The notes: generated from the sequence alone by a model not told the origin. 64,000 nucleotides of DNA from Echinostoma caproni (GCA_900618425.1 UZAN01039546.1:24015-88014), one strand, 5' to 3'; shown: positions 1 to 13,700, numbered from the stretch's first letter. Program-made: numbers and translations.

Positions 1-2115
1 CTCTCATATTATCCGATGGCAGAAAATTAGTGAAAAATCGGCAACTGGGTATATTTCATTGAAAATAATTAGTGGGCCTGGTTTCAACCCTAACGAAGTT
101 CGCACTATATCATACGCAAAATGGACTTGATATATGAGTCTAACTAACCTCTATTATAGGCAAACCTGAGTACGTTTTGATAATTGTTGATTCCAGCCAT
201 GAAATGTTCTGAGTAATTATTTTAAATACAAGACGAACCATGTCCCTTTGGTTATTATCACGCCCTTCGAGGAGCAAAAACAGATCTGGGCAACAGGATG
301 TTCATGATTATTGACCGTGCATTGGGAATCGATGGATTTTTCGTAGAGTTTGAGTTTAGCTGCATCCACATAGAGCATTATTGATGCGACGGGGTAAAGG
401 TTAAAAAGATCACAGACAGATGTATGTATGCTGGCACCACCTTTCCCTACGAGAGAACCATCAATGGAAGATAAAATCTAACTAAATTATTTATAACTGG
501 ACAGGAAGCTGAAAATTATATGATTATCTATGCAGCACTGGATTGGGATAAAAGAGGGATGGTTAACGGTCAACGTTAGGAAACTACACGGTAACCGTGC
601 TGTGTTCATGATCATTATGATTCATCAGCTCTGTGGAAATGGGAACTGTTTGTATATAGGTCGCAAAAAAGCATTACGTACATTCGGACAGAAATACCCA
701 TGGTAATTAGTAACTGAGAGATTTACAGTGACTGGAATGCGTAAATGAAATCATCAAACCATGGGGATTACCGTCCTGTCGCCGCCCCGCGCTTTGTTTC
801 TCTGATGTGACCTTGGCCTCGCTCTGTGTTAATTACTTCTTTTGTCCTTCATCTATGACACCATTAACCGGGAGAATCAGTCACGGTCTGTCACTCTTCA
901 TGCTGTGTCAGTGTTTCTTGCACTTCCATTGGAATCCAGGGTGACTGGCAGTAGTTTATCGAATTGTTCGGACCTTCAACCGACCACCCTTTATTGTCAT
1001 TCTCTCATTTATTGCACGTTTCTCGTCCGCTGATTACGCCACCTGATCTGTCTACTGAACTACGAGATTTCGGGGTTGACCTGCGGAGGCCCAACATATA
1101 CCTTATTTGAGTGCTGTACTATGAAGTGTTTTCTGTTTGCCCTGGTGATGCATTTACTTGCGTATCCATGCAGAGCCACATTTGTGTCGAATGAAGTCGT
1201 TTTTTCGCTTGGGTGATCGTGTGCGTATCTCTGTCAGCCTGATCGGCAGTTGTCATACCTAGTGGGCATTCGGTATCTGGGACAAGTAGNGTGTGACGCT
1301 CTATTTTTGCATTTTAGTCACAATTCCTTGTCATTTATTTGTCTCACATCTGATGGTTCGGTCAAGCATTGACGGATGGCACACCGCTTTATCCTGCTGC
1401 TATCACTAGTATGGTGATTCACTCACTGAGAGCTATATGAAGCTCGACAGGATTATCTCATCATTCCCAGTGTAATTTTCCACAGATTTTATTTTGAGGT
1501 ATGGTTAGTCACTCATCTGTTCCGTGTTGTCTTGAATGTTGTCGCGATTCGTTATTTCTGTCCGTTACACCTTCCCTTGTAGAGATTCCGATATCCTTGT
1601 AATCCATTGCTATCCCCCTGTGTCTACTATTTTACATCACACTATACTGAATCGTTTTCTCCGTTGTCTCAGGATAATCAAAAACATTCTCACCACTACT
1701 CAGGAATAATTCAGTAGAAAATAATCACATATTTGTGCAGTGTGATAGCATCATTTTTTCCAAGCTGGATGTTGATATTCGATATAAATTGTAGTGTAAA
1801 ACACTGTATGCAACAAAATAGAGAAAAGTAGCTATTGGATGGGCCAGCCGAGAGCAAACGTTGTCATCATTCACAAGCACCGAGGGAAACGTTCCTGATT
1901 AGTTTTTGTGTAGCTCCAAGAAAAGATAATCGGGACTCACTCTGTCATTTTCCATGATAAATCGAAACCCATAATTATAAATGAGTTGCTTGTTCAAGAT
2001 TGTAATGAAGTGGCTAGTGGTGTAAAAAACTAATATCATTGATTGGCATTTTAATTTTTCATCATTCTGACAGCACTCCATTTATAAAATAGCAACCCTG
2101 GTAGTTTTTCTTTAC
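1..2115. other. No gene recognised; anonymous sequence
   Basis: Only short open frames are present, none with a recognisable domain. About 770-1320 is less AT-rich and T/C-skewed, and may be an old repeat. An unresolved base lies at 1290. I see no repeat ends, tRNA or splice-bounded frame that stands out. Confidence 0.4.
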
Positions 2116-2243
2116 CTCCATTATAAGATCGAAATTGTTTCCTGATGAAATAAAACGTGAAGCCATTTTGAAATTACAATGGGGATTCGGCAGGGGAAAA
2201 GCTGAAGTAATGAACTCCGGTAAAATAATCAGGGCAGTCGTTT
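2116..2243 (-). CDS. Candidate internal exon, unknown protein
   Basis: On the minus strand a pyrimidine-leaning acceptor (ending TTCAG) is followed by 128 nt open in one frame: 2 nt plus 42 codons. It ends ATGGAG before a GTAAAG donor. The translation mixes hydrophobic and polar residues (LIILPEFITSAFPLPNP, then FISSGNNFDLIME). No family is recognised. What is seen is two splice-like sites and an open frame; that it is an exon is inferred. No partner exon could be assigned. The same frame stays open past the donor for about 17 codons, so a plain short open frame is an alternative. Confidence 0.28.
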
Positions 2244-5200
2244 CTGAACTTGAAGAACAATGACTCACAAGCCGGCTTTGTCTTATTAGTATTACACTAC
2301 TTTAAAAAGGAGTGAATAATTAATGCATTATAACCACAGACGGCGATTCGTTTCCGCGTGAAAAATGTGATGGGTACGCTGCTTTATGATTCTAAGAGTC
2401 TACGGAGAAGGATAACTGGAAACTCAGTAGCAATTTTCAACTCATATGAAACTTTTTAGCACTGTAATAAAACAAGATTTACATTAGACAGTTTAGACAG
2501 TTTTCAATGCAGAAGAGAAACAGCATGCTCTTTGGTTTTAATACCTGCACTCTGAAACCTGTTGTATTGAGTTCAATAATCAGTGGAAGGAAAAGTAGAT
2601 AAAGAGTAATACAACTGGAGTGAAGTGAGTATGAGAAGTTGATAGATGGAAGTGAATGGACAGTGTGTGAGGAAACTTGCGTTGCACCAGATTGAGTTAC
2701 AGCAAATTTTTGTCTGATAATAATGAATAATGCATCCATAGACTTCCACCATGAACATCAACCGACTACATTAGGAATTCTTTCCTAAAGATATATCGAA
2801 TCCATCCATCCTCAGTTATAAAATAAATAGCTGATCAGGTTGGTTTCAACTTGTGTAAACCTGAATCGCTTCTATCGTAAACCGTATGAGCAGCAAGTTT
2901 GCTACGAAAAATGTTTTCGCAGTCAGGTGTATTTCAAGGATCACAAACTGTTTTCTGTTTTAAAATTATTTCATTTTTGTTAGTGATCTTTCACACCTTC
3001 ATCAGTGACGGAATAAAACATGCTATGGGACACAAATTACGTTGCCAGATGCCGTCACTGATTACTAAAATCTTTTCACCGACTTAGTTATTCGTGTAAA
3101 CCCTAACGTATTAATTTGTATAACCCATAATCTACTTGTTTGAGATAATGACGATCCTAATTTACCATGGTTTGCTATGGACTATCATGTTCGAGTTTCG
3201 AACACAACCATATATTAATGATCGTCTGCTTGAACCGCATGTATAACGTTTGCGTGATGAACAACAGATAGAGCGACACCCGTAGTCACGAGAATCTGCT
3301 GTTCACTTGTGGAATCAAGGAATTTTAACTCTGTGGCTCGGAGCGATGAATCACATAAGATAACACTACGTTTGAATTTGTATTGAGCCGGATTACAGCA
3401 AAGCTTTGTCCAGTGTTTGCCTGAAGATGGCGGGATTTGCTCTCCGGATATTAGGGTCAAAACACACTGTTGACCGTAACTTAAACCGTAGGACCACTTT
3501 TTCTACCACCATCAGCATCACATGCGGGAACCTCACTTATTTCCATACTTGATGTCTCAATCCAAGGTGTTCCGTTCCCTTGATTGAACAGTAGATTCCT
3601 ATGGCAGTGGGGCTCGCAGCCACTAATGCGCGTCAAAAAGATTTGCAGTCAATTTGCAGTCTGCAGTTAGGACATTCGTCATCAACATGGGAAAAAATCA
3701 CGCATCGACATATCTTGATTAAATGAAATCCGTTCTTTGAAGAAAACTATTATTTGTTATCTTTCGTTGTCTCTGACTATACGAGACAGTCGTGATTGGT
3801 AAGATCACAACGGGAGTGATAGAATTCAGATTTGTGGTAAGATGATATTTGTAGAAAATTAGTGCAAACCAATCAATGTAATTTAATTGACAAAGACCGC
3901 TGGGATCAGAATACACACCCCTAAAAGCAAGTGGTGCATAATTTGGGATACGAAAAGCTTAACCTACTTTTGAAATCTTTTCACATTTTAACAGCTAATT
4001 AAGTAATACGGGTACACCCGGGTACATGTTATCAAACGGCTCTTACAGGATTTCTCCTGGATTAATTCAACTTTCTTTGGGAAAAGAAATCAACTGGCGT
4101 TTGTTTATACTGAACCGTTCTCAAGTTTACTACGTGCTAATATGGACAACATGCAGATAACCGTTGGCTTTCAAAAACGCAACTATGATACTTCTTTTGG
4201 ACTTTTACTTTGCTAATCCACGTGGCCTTATGAAACACCGGTAGAATACAAAAATGATATATATAAACATGTTCCCGTTGACGGCATGTACTATGTATTT
4301 AGTGCTCGCCTATATCCTTTCAGACTTTGCCGTGAACCGCCTAGTTCTGCGAGCTGAATATATGCAGTTTGATTCCATCTGGAAGTGTGTATGAACACGG
4401 AATCTGATAAACACCTGTGACTCTCACGACACATAACGATGCACAATCAATTAAGGACAAAATGAGTCCACATTGACCGTCTGCTCTCATCGACGGAACT
4501 AATGTAGCAGCAAATATGCAACTGAAGTCCAGAGCGCACAGCTATGAGAGGGGAAACGTGCAGTGTGATGCAATTATGTCATATTCATGACGTGATTTGC
4601 TTATTTCCCATCTAGGGTTGTCAAAAGCCATTAAAGCCTGATGCAACTGTCAGTAAAAAAAGATGCTCTCTGTCTCAGGGTGCCAGAATCATCTTATGGC
4701 TTCATTTTTTTTGAAACTTTCTGAGTTTGTAAGCGACATATATATATATATCATTCTGAATTGGCCATTTCAATAAACCTACTTACCTATGCATTTTTAC
4801 ATCGTTTTTCCGATGAAGCACTGATATAACTCAATAATGTTCACTCAAACATTCTTTATAACTTAGTGGATAATTAGTGAAATGCTTTGCATTGAAATCC
4901 TTTTTCCAAATCAACTTTTCAATGGAACCGAAAAATGCATCCGTATATAAGAGATATGCACCATAAATAAATGTGTGGTAATGAGATTCTGTCACACGTT
5001 CCATGTTGTTTATGGCTTACGATCGATAATCCAGTTTCACTTATGGATCCATCATTCTTATATAATCTAAAACTTATGAAATCACTTGACCTCAGTCAGT
5101 ATTAGTTAAAATGTGAGACGTCTATTCACCAGAAAAATCGTTAATAGATTGACTCAAAAGCCACTGATGAAATCATTTTCTGATTTCTTGTCGTTTAGAT

Positions 5201-6699
5201 GCATCCTCAAATTCATTTTCGTATCTCTCTAAGTCCGGAACATTCTTTACAAAACATATTTTCAATCTGGAACAATACACCCAATATCCCGACTACCTAC
5301 GAATAATGATTTGGGAGGGGTTTTTCCATACGTTATCTTTAATTTTTCCTTCTGATAACATGCCACATGACTAACTACAAGCAACGGAAATATCAGGCAT
5401 TGGGTTTTGTCAGATGTAGTGCAGAACAATTGAGAAATCAATCACTCCACATACCTCACCGTCGTACTAACTTTTCGATTGACCAAGATTCCGGTAGCAC
5501 CTTACTTGATGACGATCATAATGATCGTATTCGCTTCCTAGATTGACTTTCCGATCGGTGAAGCTGAGCGTCTTCAAGTTTAGTCACCTTTGTCTAGCTT
5601 GATTTATACAGACTCAGTATATCTGGAACACACTCAGGACAAGTAAAAGTATTCCAAGCATTCGATCAGGTTTTACGCAATGAGGAAATTATTCAATGCC
5701 GTACAAATATGGACACAAACGTATTGTTAATCCTGGCTGCACATGACCCTGTTACGAGCACACTGACCGTTAGATTCACTGGATGATCCAACCTGCAGCA
5801 TACGGAAGAACTCGTATGTTTTACTTACATTAGCAAGAATTATTTATTGAAATCGAGTTCGCGTTTATCCGTCGAAAGTACGTGGGTGGAAACACCGTAG
5901 TTGAAGCAAAATGATTTTCATATGTCACCTTCTAATCCAAATGTTCATAAGTCGGCGAACCGACTATTACTTCACAAGGTTCATCTCAAACCATTCATTA
6001 CATTTCAAATCGACGATGGATTTTTTAAAACTAAACTAGTCACTGTACTATGTGATCCATGGACAGTGAACATAATTATTGTGTTATTCGTTGATTGAAG
6101 CATAAATGCTTCAATACTTCCGTCTATGGAAAATCCTATCAGTTTTCATGATCTTTCAGGTTGAGTCAGACCCTAATCAATAGAGATAAATACGCACATC
6201 TCTAAAATACGCGATGGATATGAAAACCTTAGAAAACATTCTATCCTGTTTATTGATTTTATCCTATGGATTTCAGTCCTTGAGAACCTAGTGGTTCCTC
6301 GTACACCATAGCATTTTGAAATACTTTGAAAGTTGGCATGTGGTGAAACAGTGTACATCTGTTAGTTCCAGGGAGGTTCTGACAAAAACATAAAAAGCAT
6401 TGCTCAGGGTTCCCTTACAACGCGAAGCAGCTTTCAGGTGCTCTCGCTTAGTCTGCACTCGAATTGTTATTATATGTTAGAACGTCTTTTCCTCAAAACT
6501 TAAAACATAACCTGTTATTTCTTTGTGTGTATTTCACACAAACCCAAACCCAAGCTGTGTCAAACAAATCATAGTACAATAGTCTTTGTAAACATGAGAA
6601 AGTTTCATATTTTGCTTGTGGGGGAACACCACCGAGTTTCCAAGGCCAACGCAGGTGAATTTTCTTATGTAATTCACCATTGGAGCCTCTCAAAATCCA
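2244..6699. other. Mostly anonymous intron/intergenic-like sequence
   Basis: No domain is recognised. Minor items are a short TA run near 4738-4752, a strong acceptor at 5198 (listed separately) and the palindrome at 5512-5528 (ACGATCAT a ATGATCGT). Other open frames are short and without context. Confidence 0.35.
5199..5306 (+). CDS. Candidate terminal exon or 35-aa ORF
   Basis: A strong acceptor-like tract (TTTCTTGTCGTTTAG) directly precedes an ATG-led frame of 35 codons ending in TAA. Residues include SLSPEHSLQNIFSIWNNTP. It could be a last exon joined in phase 0, or chance. No domain is recognised and no upstream exon is identified. Confidence 0.18.
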   Translation: MHPQIHFRISLSPEHSLQNIFSIWNNTPNIPTTYE

Positions 6700-7110
6700 A
6701 AGAATAACCCCTAGGACAGCAGGAAGGTGTGTTAAAATCACAATCCATCAGGGACCAGTATGACAGTTTATCGGATCGTACAGCCTTGGATTGGGTCAAT
6801 GGGTCCAATGTCTCCAGTATACTTTGACGCACAAGCGAGTCGTGAATTCGTTATATCTTCAAGTGAATCCAAACAATCACACTCCACTGGGAACCCCACA
6901 AGATGATTGGTGTTTCGGCCGTCAAACGTCACCGATTGAACCGGGTCAGTCTAAACCCCGTCTAGTCCGAATTACCTCATTTCCCCGCAAACAAACAAAA
7001 GTTCTTGTGACAGTTACCGGGCGAGGGTGAAAGTTCTGGTCGAGTGCGGTGGGTTGTTTGTACCCCCTCCCCGAACCCACCCCACCCTCCCCAAAACGTT
7101 ATGTCCTTGA
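6700..7110 (+). repeat. Dispersed repeat, copy A
   Basis: This segment matches the reverse complement of about 9960-10310. The best block, near 6894-6965, shares CCCCACAAG, GGCCGTCAAACGTCAC and CCGGGTC...AAACCCCGTC with the other copy. Similarity continues upstream (ATATCTTCAAGTGAATCC) and downstream (GGTTGTTTGTACC). The end has a C-rich tract at about 7061-7099. I see no transposase or reverse transcriptase reading and no clean terminal repeats. It is probably a non-autonomous interspersed repeat; the family is not recognised. Confidence 0.6.
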
Positions 7111-7719
7111 TAGTTAATCGGATGTATTTCATGGACGCTGATGAACGAACCCGGCGATAATTGATCTCTGTCGGCCGAGTAACGAAGCGAATCGTGTCAA
7201 GATGGGTCGATAAATCGGTCACTATATCCGGACGTGAATATTGGGATGAAGCATCGCATGAGTGGATTGAGCCTAGCCCCTTAGTACCCTAGTGGGGCGG
7301 TGACTTCCTCACCTAAAACCGATTCCTTTGAATCAAATCAGACTTCCTACGTATATCTGACACTGAAACGCAGGCTTGACAAGATACTTAACACTGATAC
7401 AGGGCTAAAGTGAAAGAATTACCAGTATTTCTCCTGAATTGTAATATCAAATTCGAACCTATTCATTAGCTGACAGTAATCACATTTTTCCCGGTCATTC
7501 CCAGTTGACTGTTTCATTCGATCCATGATGCTAATGGCAACAATCTGTCACCTTCAGCTTCTCCCTTCCTTACTTAGATTCACCGCATAGGTTCTTATCC
7601 TAACATTCATTGCATCCGTTCGATCCGGATAGTTTAACGAATGAGATAGGTGGTAATAAGAATGAGTTACAAATATCTTTAACCTGAGGATAGCTGCGTT
7701 CACTGACGAATTCACGAGG

Positions 7720-7821
7720 AATCCGGAAATATGGTACAAGGTGGCGGTGCTACTGAACGACGGATAAGAGAAAACTTTCAGTGGCAGCGCTGATGCCACC
7801 TTGCACCGTATTTCCCGGATG
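7720..7821. repeat. Imperfect ~100 bp palindrome (hairpin)
   Basis: The left arm 7720-7755 and right arm 7779-7821 are inverted copies, sharing CAAGGTGGC/GCCACCTTG and ATCCGG(G)AAATA. They are separated by about 23 nt. Several differences preserve pairing as G-U wobbles. The best explanation is a small foldback element or MITE remnant. A structured RNA precursor is possible but unsupported. Confidence 0.55.
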
Positions 7822-9959
7822 TGTGGTACCACGAAAGCCTGTGTAAACGAGCTACCTATCATAAGTTGGAAAGCAGTGACATTTTTTTATAATCTGAATT
7901 AAGCCGAGTTGGGTTGTTGAAGACGCAACCCTTTTCATATTATCATTCAACTTCTCTGTCACCCCTTGTGTCTTTCGGATGATATTCATTGTATTTTGAA
8001 TTAGTCCAGTTTGTAGAAAATTTTGCATTTTTTTCACAGATGAACTTGCCTGTAATGAGACGGGTAATTTGTTCACACGATGCCCTAAAACTAAAACTTG
8101 ATGCATTCAGCCAGACCAAATCTGTGTCATCTTCCGGTAATTCCATCTACCAATGACAACTGAGTTTTGTTAATGAAATTTCGAAACAGAACGGTAGGCT
8201 TTCCCCACTGGATACGCAGACAACTCAGGGACTGCATGAATTGGGTTTCGAGTTGTGATCACCCATTGCCATCTGACACAGTTTAATCTAATACAAGGGC
8301 AAGTGAATCGCACTTGAAATTTTTCTAAACAATGTGTTTCCGGTTTTGTGAATCACCAGGTATGGTACAAGTAGATTATTTGGTATTGTCATATTAGTCA
8401 GAAAACAGTGGAAAATTTACTGTTATCATGGCCATAAGAGAGTGATTGCCCTATGTTATTATGTGACACCTTTATGTTCTGCCCCAATTCTCATTTACTG
8501 TATTTTAGTAATACTTTCACACACGTTTGATTCAGCTTTGATCAGCACCTTTAATACCATGTTCACTTCACACATTTAACGTTACTTTGACCTATCAATT
8601 TCCCTTGATCCGATAGCTTGTTGTCAAATGAACATTTTGAACTCACACACATTCATTCACTATCGGCTTTAGCTCTGGATTAATCACCTGATTAGTGAAC
8701 CTAATTATGTAAATGCCTGAAGCGATTTATCGAAAATAATGTTTTCGTGTTTCCACTTATTTTGGATGCATCAGTGCATCACCTTATGATCATATAAGTG
8801 ACTTAATAGCACCGGAGAATCCGCAATGGGGTCTTTCAATTTTTCAAATTTATTTTCCACTTAAATCAAGTTAAGTGCATGCTTTACCCATGCAAATTAG
8901 ACTATACATCACTAACCACCTTGAAAATGTGCAAGTAACCTTTCAAGTTTGGGATAAATCCAAATGGATAATTGCGATGTGGAGTAAAATGTTTAATACC
9001 AAAATGAATCTTCGAGTACTGAGGTTTCTTGAAAATTGTGTTTCCCGAAGTCGAGTGATAGATTGTGTCGCGGAATACCAGGTCACGGAAATATCATGTA
9101 AATAAACTCATTTACCCTCAATGATTACATTTTAAACAAGTAACCTAAACTGCCGATGTTTCTCCTTCTCGAAAGAACTGCAGCACGGTTGCCTAATAAT
9201 AAACCTACGGACTATTATTGCTAACATGAACCCTTTTGACTGCTTTATTGGGCCTAGTCTATTATGTTTCTACAGGTCAGCTATTGTGTCATCTCAGTTA
9301 TTGAATCATATCACCGGATGTTCATAAAGTATCACCCCCTAGTTCAGACTATTCATTCAAATAAGGAAACCACATTTTCTTGTTTTCCACTTACATAATC
9401 TGAATGAGAAATCTGTCAAACTAATTTGTTCTCATCATGTTGGTAATGCTTTAGTCAATATCGTGCTTTATCAACATCCATTGATACGATCTATAATCTG
9501 AGATGACGCAGCACCCAACCAATGTGGAAAAAAATAGAAACAACCCAACAGCCCAGAGTTTGTGTTGGCAACAATAGTCTCAACTCAAGAAGGATCACTC
9601 TCAGTATGTCTCTAACCATGTTCGTGTATATTTTCCTAAATGTATGATTTTTGATACATTTGATCTTTCTTTCATCACCGAAAGTTTTGTGAACGGGAGA
9701 TATAAGTCAGAAAGTTCTATCATTATTGTCATCAATAAACCTGGTGTATGAGAAATTTCGTACACTTTAGAGCACATTTACGATTACAGTATGCCGGTTA
9801 TTCACTTTGTGCTTGTGGATAATTTCATACAGAAACAGTCCCTCAGTAGATAATGTTTTCCAGAGCACATCGTGACTAAAGGAAAATCGAGGCGGGCAGT
9901 TCAGGCGTCGTTAGAACAGAACGATAATGGAAAACCAGTAGTTTAGGTTGGAAAGGTTG
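7822..9959. other. No gene recognised
   Basis: Short frames only, including one at 8875-9105 on the plus strand with no family resemblance. I see nothing else to support. Confidence 0.4.
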
Positions 9960-10310
9960 ACATTTTGCTTAGCATTGGGGTGCAAATGGTACAAACTACC
10001 AACCACCAACAGGTAGATTAATTTTCATTGCGGACGAAAGACGAATCGAGGAAGTAAGTTGATTCGAACTGGACGGGGTTTGGACAGACCCGGTCCAATC
10101 AGTGACGTTTGACGGCCAAAACATTAATCCTCTTGTGGGGTTACCAGTAGAGTGCAATTGCCTTGATTCACTTGAGGTTATAATGGATTCACTCGAAGTT
10201 GAAAAGGTATAGTGCCACAACCAAGGTGTGAATGAGTGTGGATCGTACCCGTCTTCATGTTCCCATGGAAACATGATTTTTATCCAACTCCTCTACCAGT
10301 GGTTTATCGA
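9960..10310 (-). repeat. Dispersed repeat, copy B (inverted)
   Basis: Reverse-complement partner of the 6700-7110 repeat, about 3 kb away in opposite orientation. The block at about 10064-10138 is best conserved (GTGACGTTTGACGGCC on the plus strand). Divergence between the copies shows they are not a recent duplication. Confidence 0.6.
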
Positions 10311-10708
10311 CCCATTTATGGCCCCGGATGTTGGCTTTTCATCCTATGACTTTGATGAGCAAACATTTCCGCCACGGGAACATATTGAATATCGGCTGGG
10401 TTGGAGAAGCCATACGATGGCGAAGATGAGTAACAATTATACCAATTTACACAGCTGGACTACGACATTTTTCAGGTCATCGCTAGTGTGATGTTCACTT
10501 ATTGCTTTTGACCAGCTGCTCGTGTAGAATTTGTCCAAGGGGATGTAAACATCGTGATTGTCTTCTGGTTTGACAAATTGCAAGCGGACTGAAGAGCTGA
10601 ATGTTTTCAGTTGATGTACACGGTTTCAGCACAAGTAATGGCTACCATCAAATGGACCTTCTAGCCGGCGGGCGGATTTGCGAAGCGTATGTATAAATGC
10701 ATTTACAG
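10311..10708 (+). other. Coding-like mosaic in shifting frames
   Basis: The plus strand shows coding-like peptides that change frame. One reads WFIDPFMAPDVGFSSYDFDE and another, near 10615-10690, reads FSTSNGYHQMDLLAGGRICE. The second loosely recalls the Y-H-Q neighbourhood of gypsy-type reverse transcriptases, but no catalytic block follows. It could be a decayed retroelement next to repeat copy B, or broken exons. Not classified. Confidence 0.25.
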
Positions 10709-10782
10709 GTCTAATCGAAACTGAAGCAACGGGTCCCGTAAACCGTTTGAGGGTTCGTATAGGCACCAGCATTCATACCGAA
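10709..10782 (+). CDS. Candidate internal exon, unknown protein
   Basis: Acceptor AAATGCATTTACAG is followed by 74 nt (2 nt plus 24 codons) and then a GAA/GTAAGTTT donor. The peptide is LIETEATGPVNRLRVRIGTS and four more residues. The frame remains open on both sides (about 70 codons stop to stop), so the exon bounds are inferred from splice consensus. No family is recognised. Confidence 0.33.
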
Positions 10783-13700
10783 GTAAGTTTGACTTTACTG
10801 ATAATGATTTTTCTCGAATTCAGTGAGTTAGCTATTAAATATGGATTATGTTTATGAAACTTAATTTATCACAGGTTTTCCTGATTGCGAAAGAAACTCA
10901 TTTGGTTATTCAATAAAGTTGCAATAATGGATTGTATATTGGATAAAATAAGGCCTCATAACAAATAACCGAGATGGCAAGGGTTTATGAAAACCATTGC
11001 AGATAATTCTTCAGTCACGCCTATTAGAATATATTGCGTTTTCATATTTGATAAAGTTTGCAATTTTCCTGCTAAGTTTATTTTATCTTGGCAAATAAGG
11101 TCAGGCACGATTAATTGACAATCATGCAGCCTAGAAACTACATGGATCGAAGTAGACAAGATATAATTTTTTGTACATACCTAAAACATTAATATAGGTG
11201 ATAAATATAATAAATTTCAATTTGATCAGAAAGAAAATATTTTAGTGCATCTAATCGGTCAGTACTGTGCATATGCGTTTCTCTAAGGAGTAAGTGGTTC
11301 CTCAATAGCAAGTTAACGGCTGATCAAAATGCACAAGGAATGTTTCTACATTTTTGTAAGTGATTTGAAGCATCTCAGAGGATAGAACCTGACCAGGATT
11401 GTCCACTGGTGTATGAGCAAACTGGGAGAAGCAAGTTGTCGAAATCTTTAAATTCTGGATATGTTCTGTGGTTTACAGTTAATTACCTCTATCAACCCGA
11501 GATCCCCCACAATATCTGGAACTTCAACTATTCACCTTCACATAACCTGTTTCTATGAAATGTCTTCTTTCCGACGTCTGCACTGTTCACATTTTCTGCG
11601 TCCGCTTGATCTTGCTCAGTTTTTTTTAAAAACGTAATGCTCATGCCTTCCACAGATGTGTTCCTTCTTTTTATAAGTCAGACAATCCAACACTTATGGG
11701 GGGGGGCTAGCCTGGACACGATTGATCAACTGAAATGATCAGACACGGTTTTTTTAAATGAATCTGCTTCTTTGTAATACACGCGATGTGCTTTGAGTTT
11801 GTGCAAGCATGCGGAAAAATGAGACTCAAAGGCCAAATGCCTGACTCGCATCCTCGGAAACAAACATTCAACCAGCTTTGTCTGAATCAAAGAGAAACAA
11901 TGTTTTCTTTGTCATTCATGGGAGCTTATAATTTGACTGATTCTAAACTAGTCCTGAAACATTTAACTCGCATCACCAACTCGGCAAAAGTAAAGGATAG
12001 TTCAAAGTGTGGAACAACATTGGTACATTTCAAAAACGTTGTTATAATCATATATACAAGACAAAGTTATATCTACGGGAGGAACATAACAAAACCAGTA
12101 TGTTTTAACAGAAGCACCCACATGATTAACACCTCTATTTTTCTGCATTTCTTTACCAGAATTTAGTCACTCTTTAATGAAGCTCTTCTGAGAATAAACG
12201 AACTGGCAGGCGATCCGTTGTTCGAAATCAATCTGAGATATTATTATTTACTATCCGATACGTGTTCTCACATATGCAATACAATCACCAGCCGTTTTCC
12301 ATGACAGCTCTGCTATTCTCAACACTTATTTTCCATATTCCTCACGTTTCTGCTCCTCGAATTAGCGGTTGCAGTGTTCATCCTCAAACTGTATGAAATG
12401 CCACCCTCCGTTTGGTCACATTATTCAAATTCTGATAAATAGCAAATTTGTGGGGTATTTCTATCACTTATCTAAGAGTATTCTGACGAAAGACACCACA
12501 CTACTTGTACTATCGCATTTAATTGAAAACCCTTTAGGTGTACGTGAAACCGGTAAAGAATTTCAGGGAATGAATGTTTAGTTTCCTTTACTTTCAGCAA
12601 ATAGGGTCTTCATACAAATATCGGTTAGCTGTCTCTCTCGACTCAAAATAAATCGGTTTAACCTGAATAGATGAATTCCAATTTTCAAAACTATATACTT
12701 TATTGCAACGTTTAGCGGCCTATGGATTTTGTAAATGAACAACGAACCGCCACTACTACGAGTAGGATACAGAATATATTACTTAAATAAAATACCGTTA
12801 TGGTGAGAATGTGGTAAATTGAAAAGTGTAAAACCAAAAGTGCCGATTGCACATTTGCAGTAAAACGCCAGCAGGCTTTTATTTATTCAAGATGGAAAAA
12901 GTAACTATATTTTAAAATACTTGCAAGGATTTTCTTTGACAGGGTAAACACTGTTGTATAACCGTCAAGGTCAGATATCGCCAATAGTTGCGATGATTTT
13001 GAAAAAGTACGCCGTTTAACCTTAAGCTGAATTTCAGACTATTTGTTAATATCAGCAGTACACTTAGGGAATTCACTAAATCCCTGCAGATAAAGATCAT
13101 AGCAGTTGTTCATTGAAAGCAGAAAGCCATGCTTGTCTTATTTCTCGCTCTCCATTTATAACATTAGTCAGTAAGTCGAGCATCTGTTTTTTTCTCCTTG
13201 GTATACTTTGACTTTCTAAGTATTAATTAATGTGCGAGTCATGCAATTATCCGACAATGTTATCTATCATGCAATGATTTTCCTCCTTGATAATTCTCTA
13301 TTCTGTATATGTGAAAGAGACTTCCTTCTCGCATACAATATCTCAATCAGGGACTCGTATAGTTTCGGATCCAAAATTTTATAACCACTACTGTCTTAAA
13401 ACACAGTATCAATAATATGAATCAAGTAGTAGCAGGACAACTAATAAACAAACCTTGATTCTTGGGGTTAGGACAGACGTCAAATCACTTCCAGATACAA
13501 GTGTGTCAAATGAGAATATGAAAGCACTCAACTGTGGGTAAATATAGCTCGAAACCACGGTGCTTCAAAATGGAACAGCTCACGACCACCTCGAGCAGAT
13601 ACATGAACTAAATAAAGAAAAAGCAACATGATTGGTTCAGTCGGGCAGTGGCATGAAGCTTCCAAAGGATCGACCAATCACATGAGAGAGAGCTGGGCGC

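Noticed and set aside
842..1033. 63-codon frame as a gene
   Set aside because: No domain, no splice context, ordinary length for chance.
7135..7175. CTGATGA near 7140 as another hammerhead core
   Set aside because: No stem II pairing and no GAAA at the required place follow it.
10021..10045. GGACGAAA resembling the 3' side of a hammerhead
   Set aside because: No CTGANGA with GTCC upstream.
10685..10708. 22-nt mini-intron GTATGT...TTACAG between two coding-like frames
   Set aside because: Removing it joins the flanking frames out of phase and creates a stop, so a splice here does not help.
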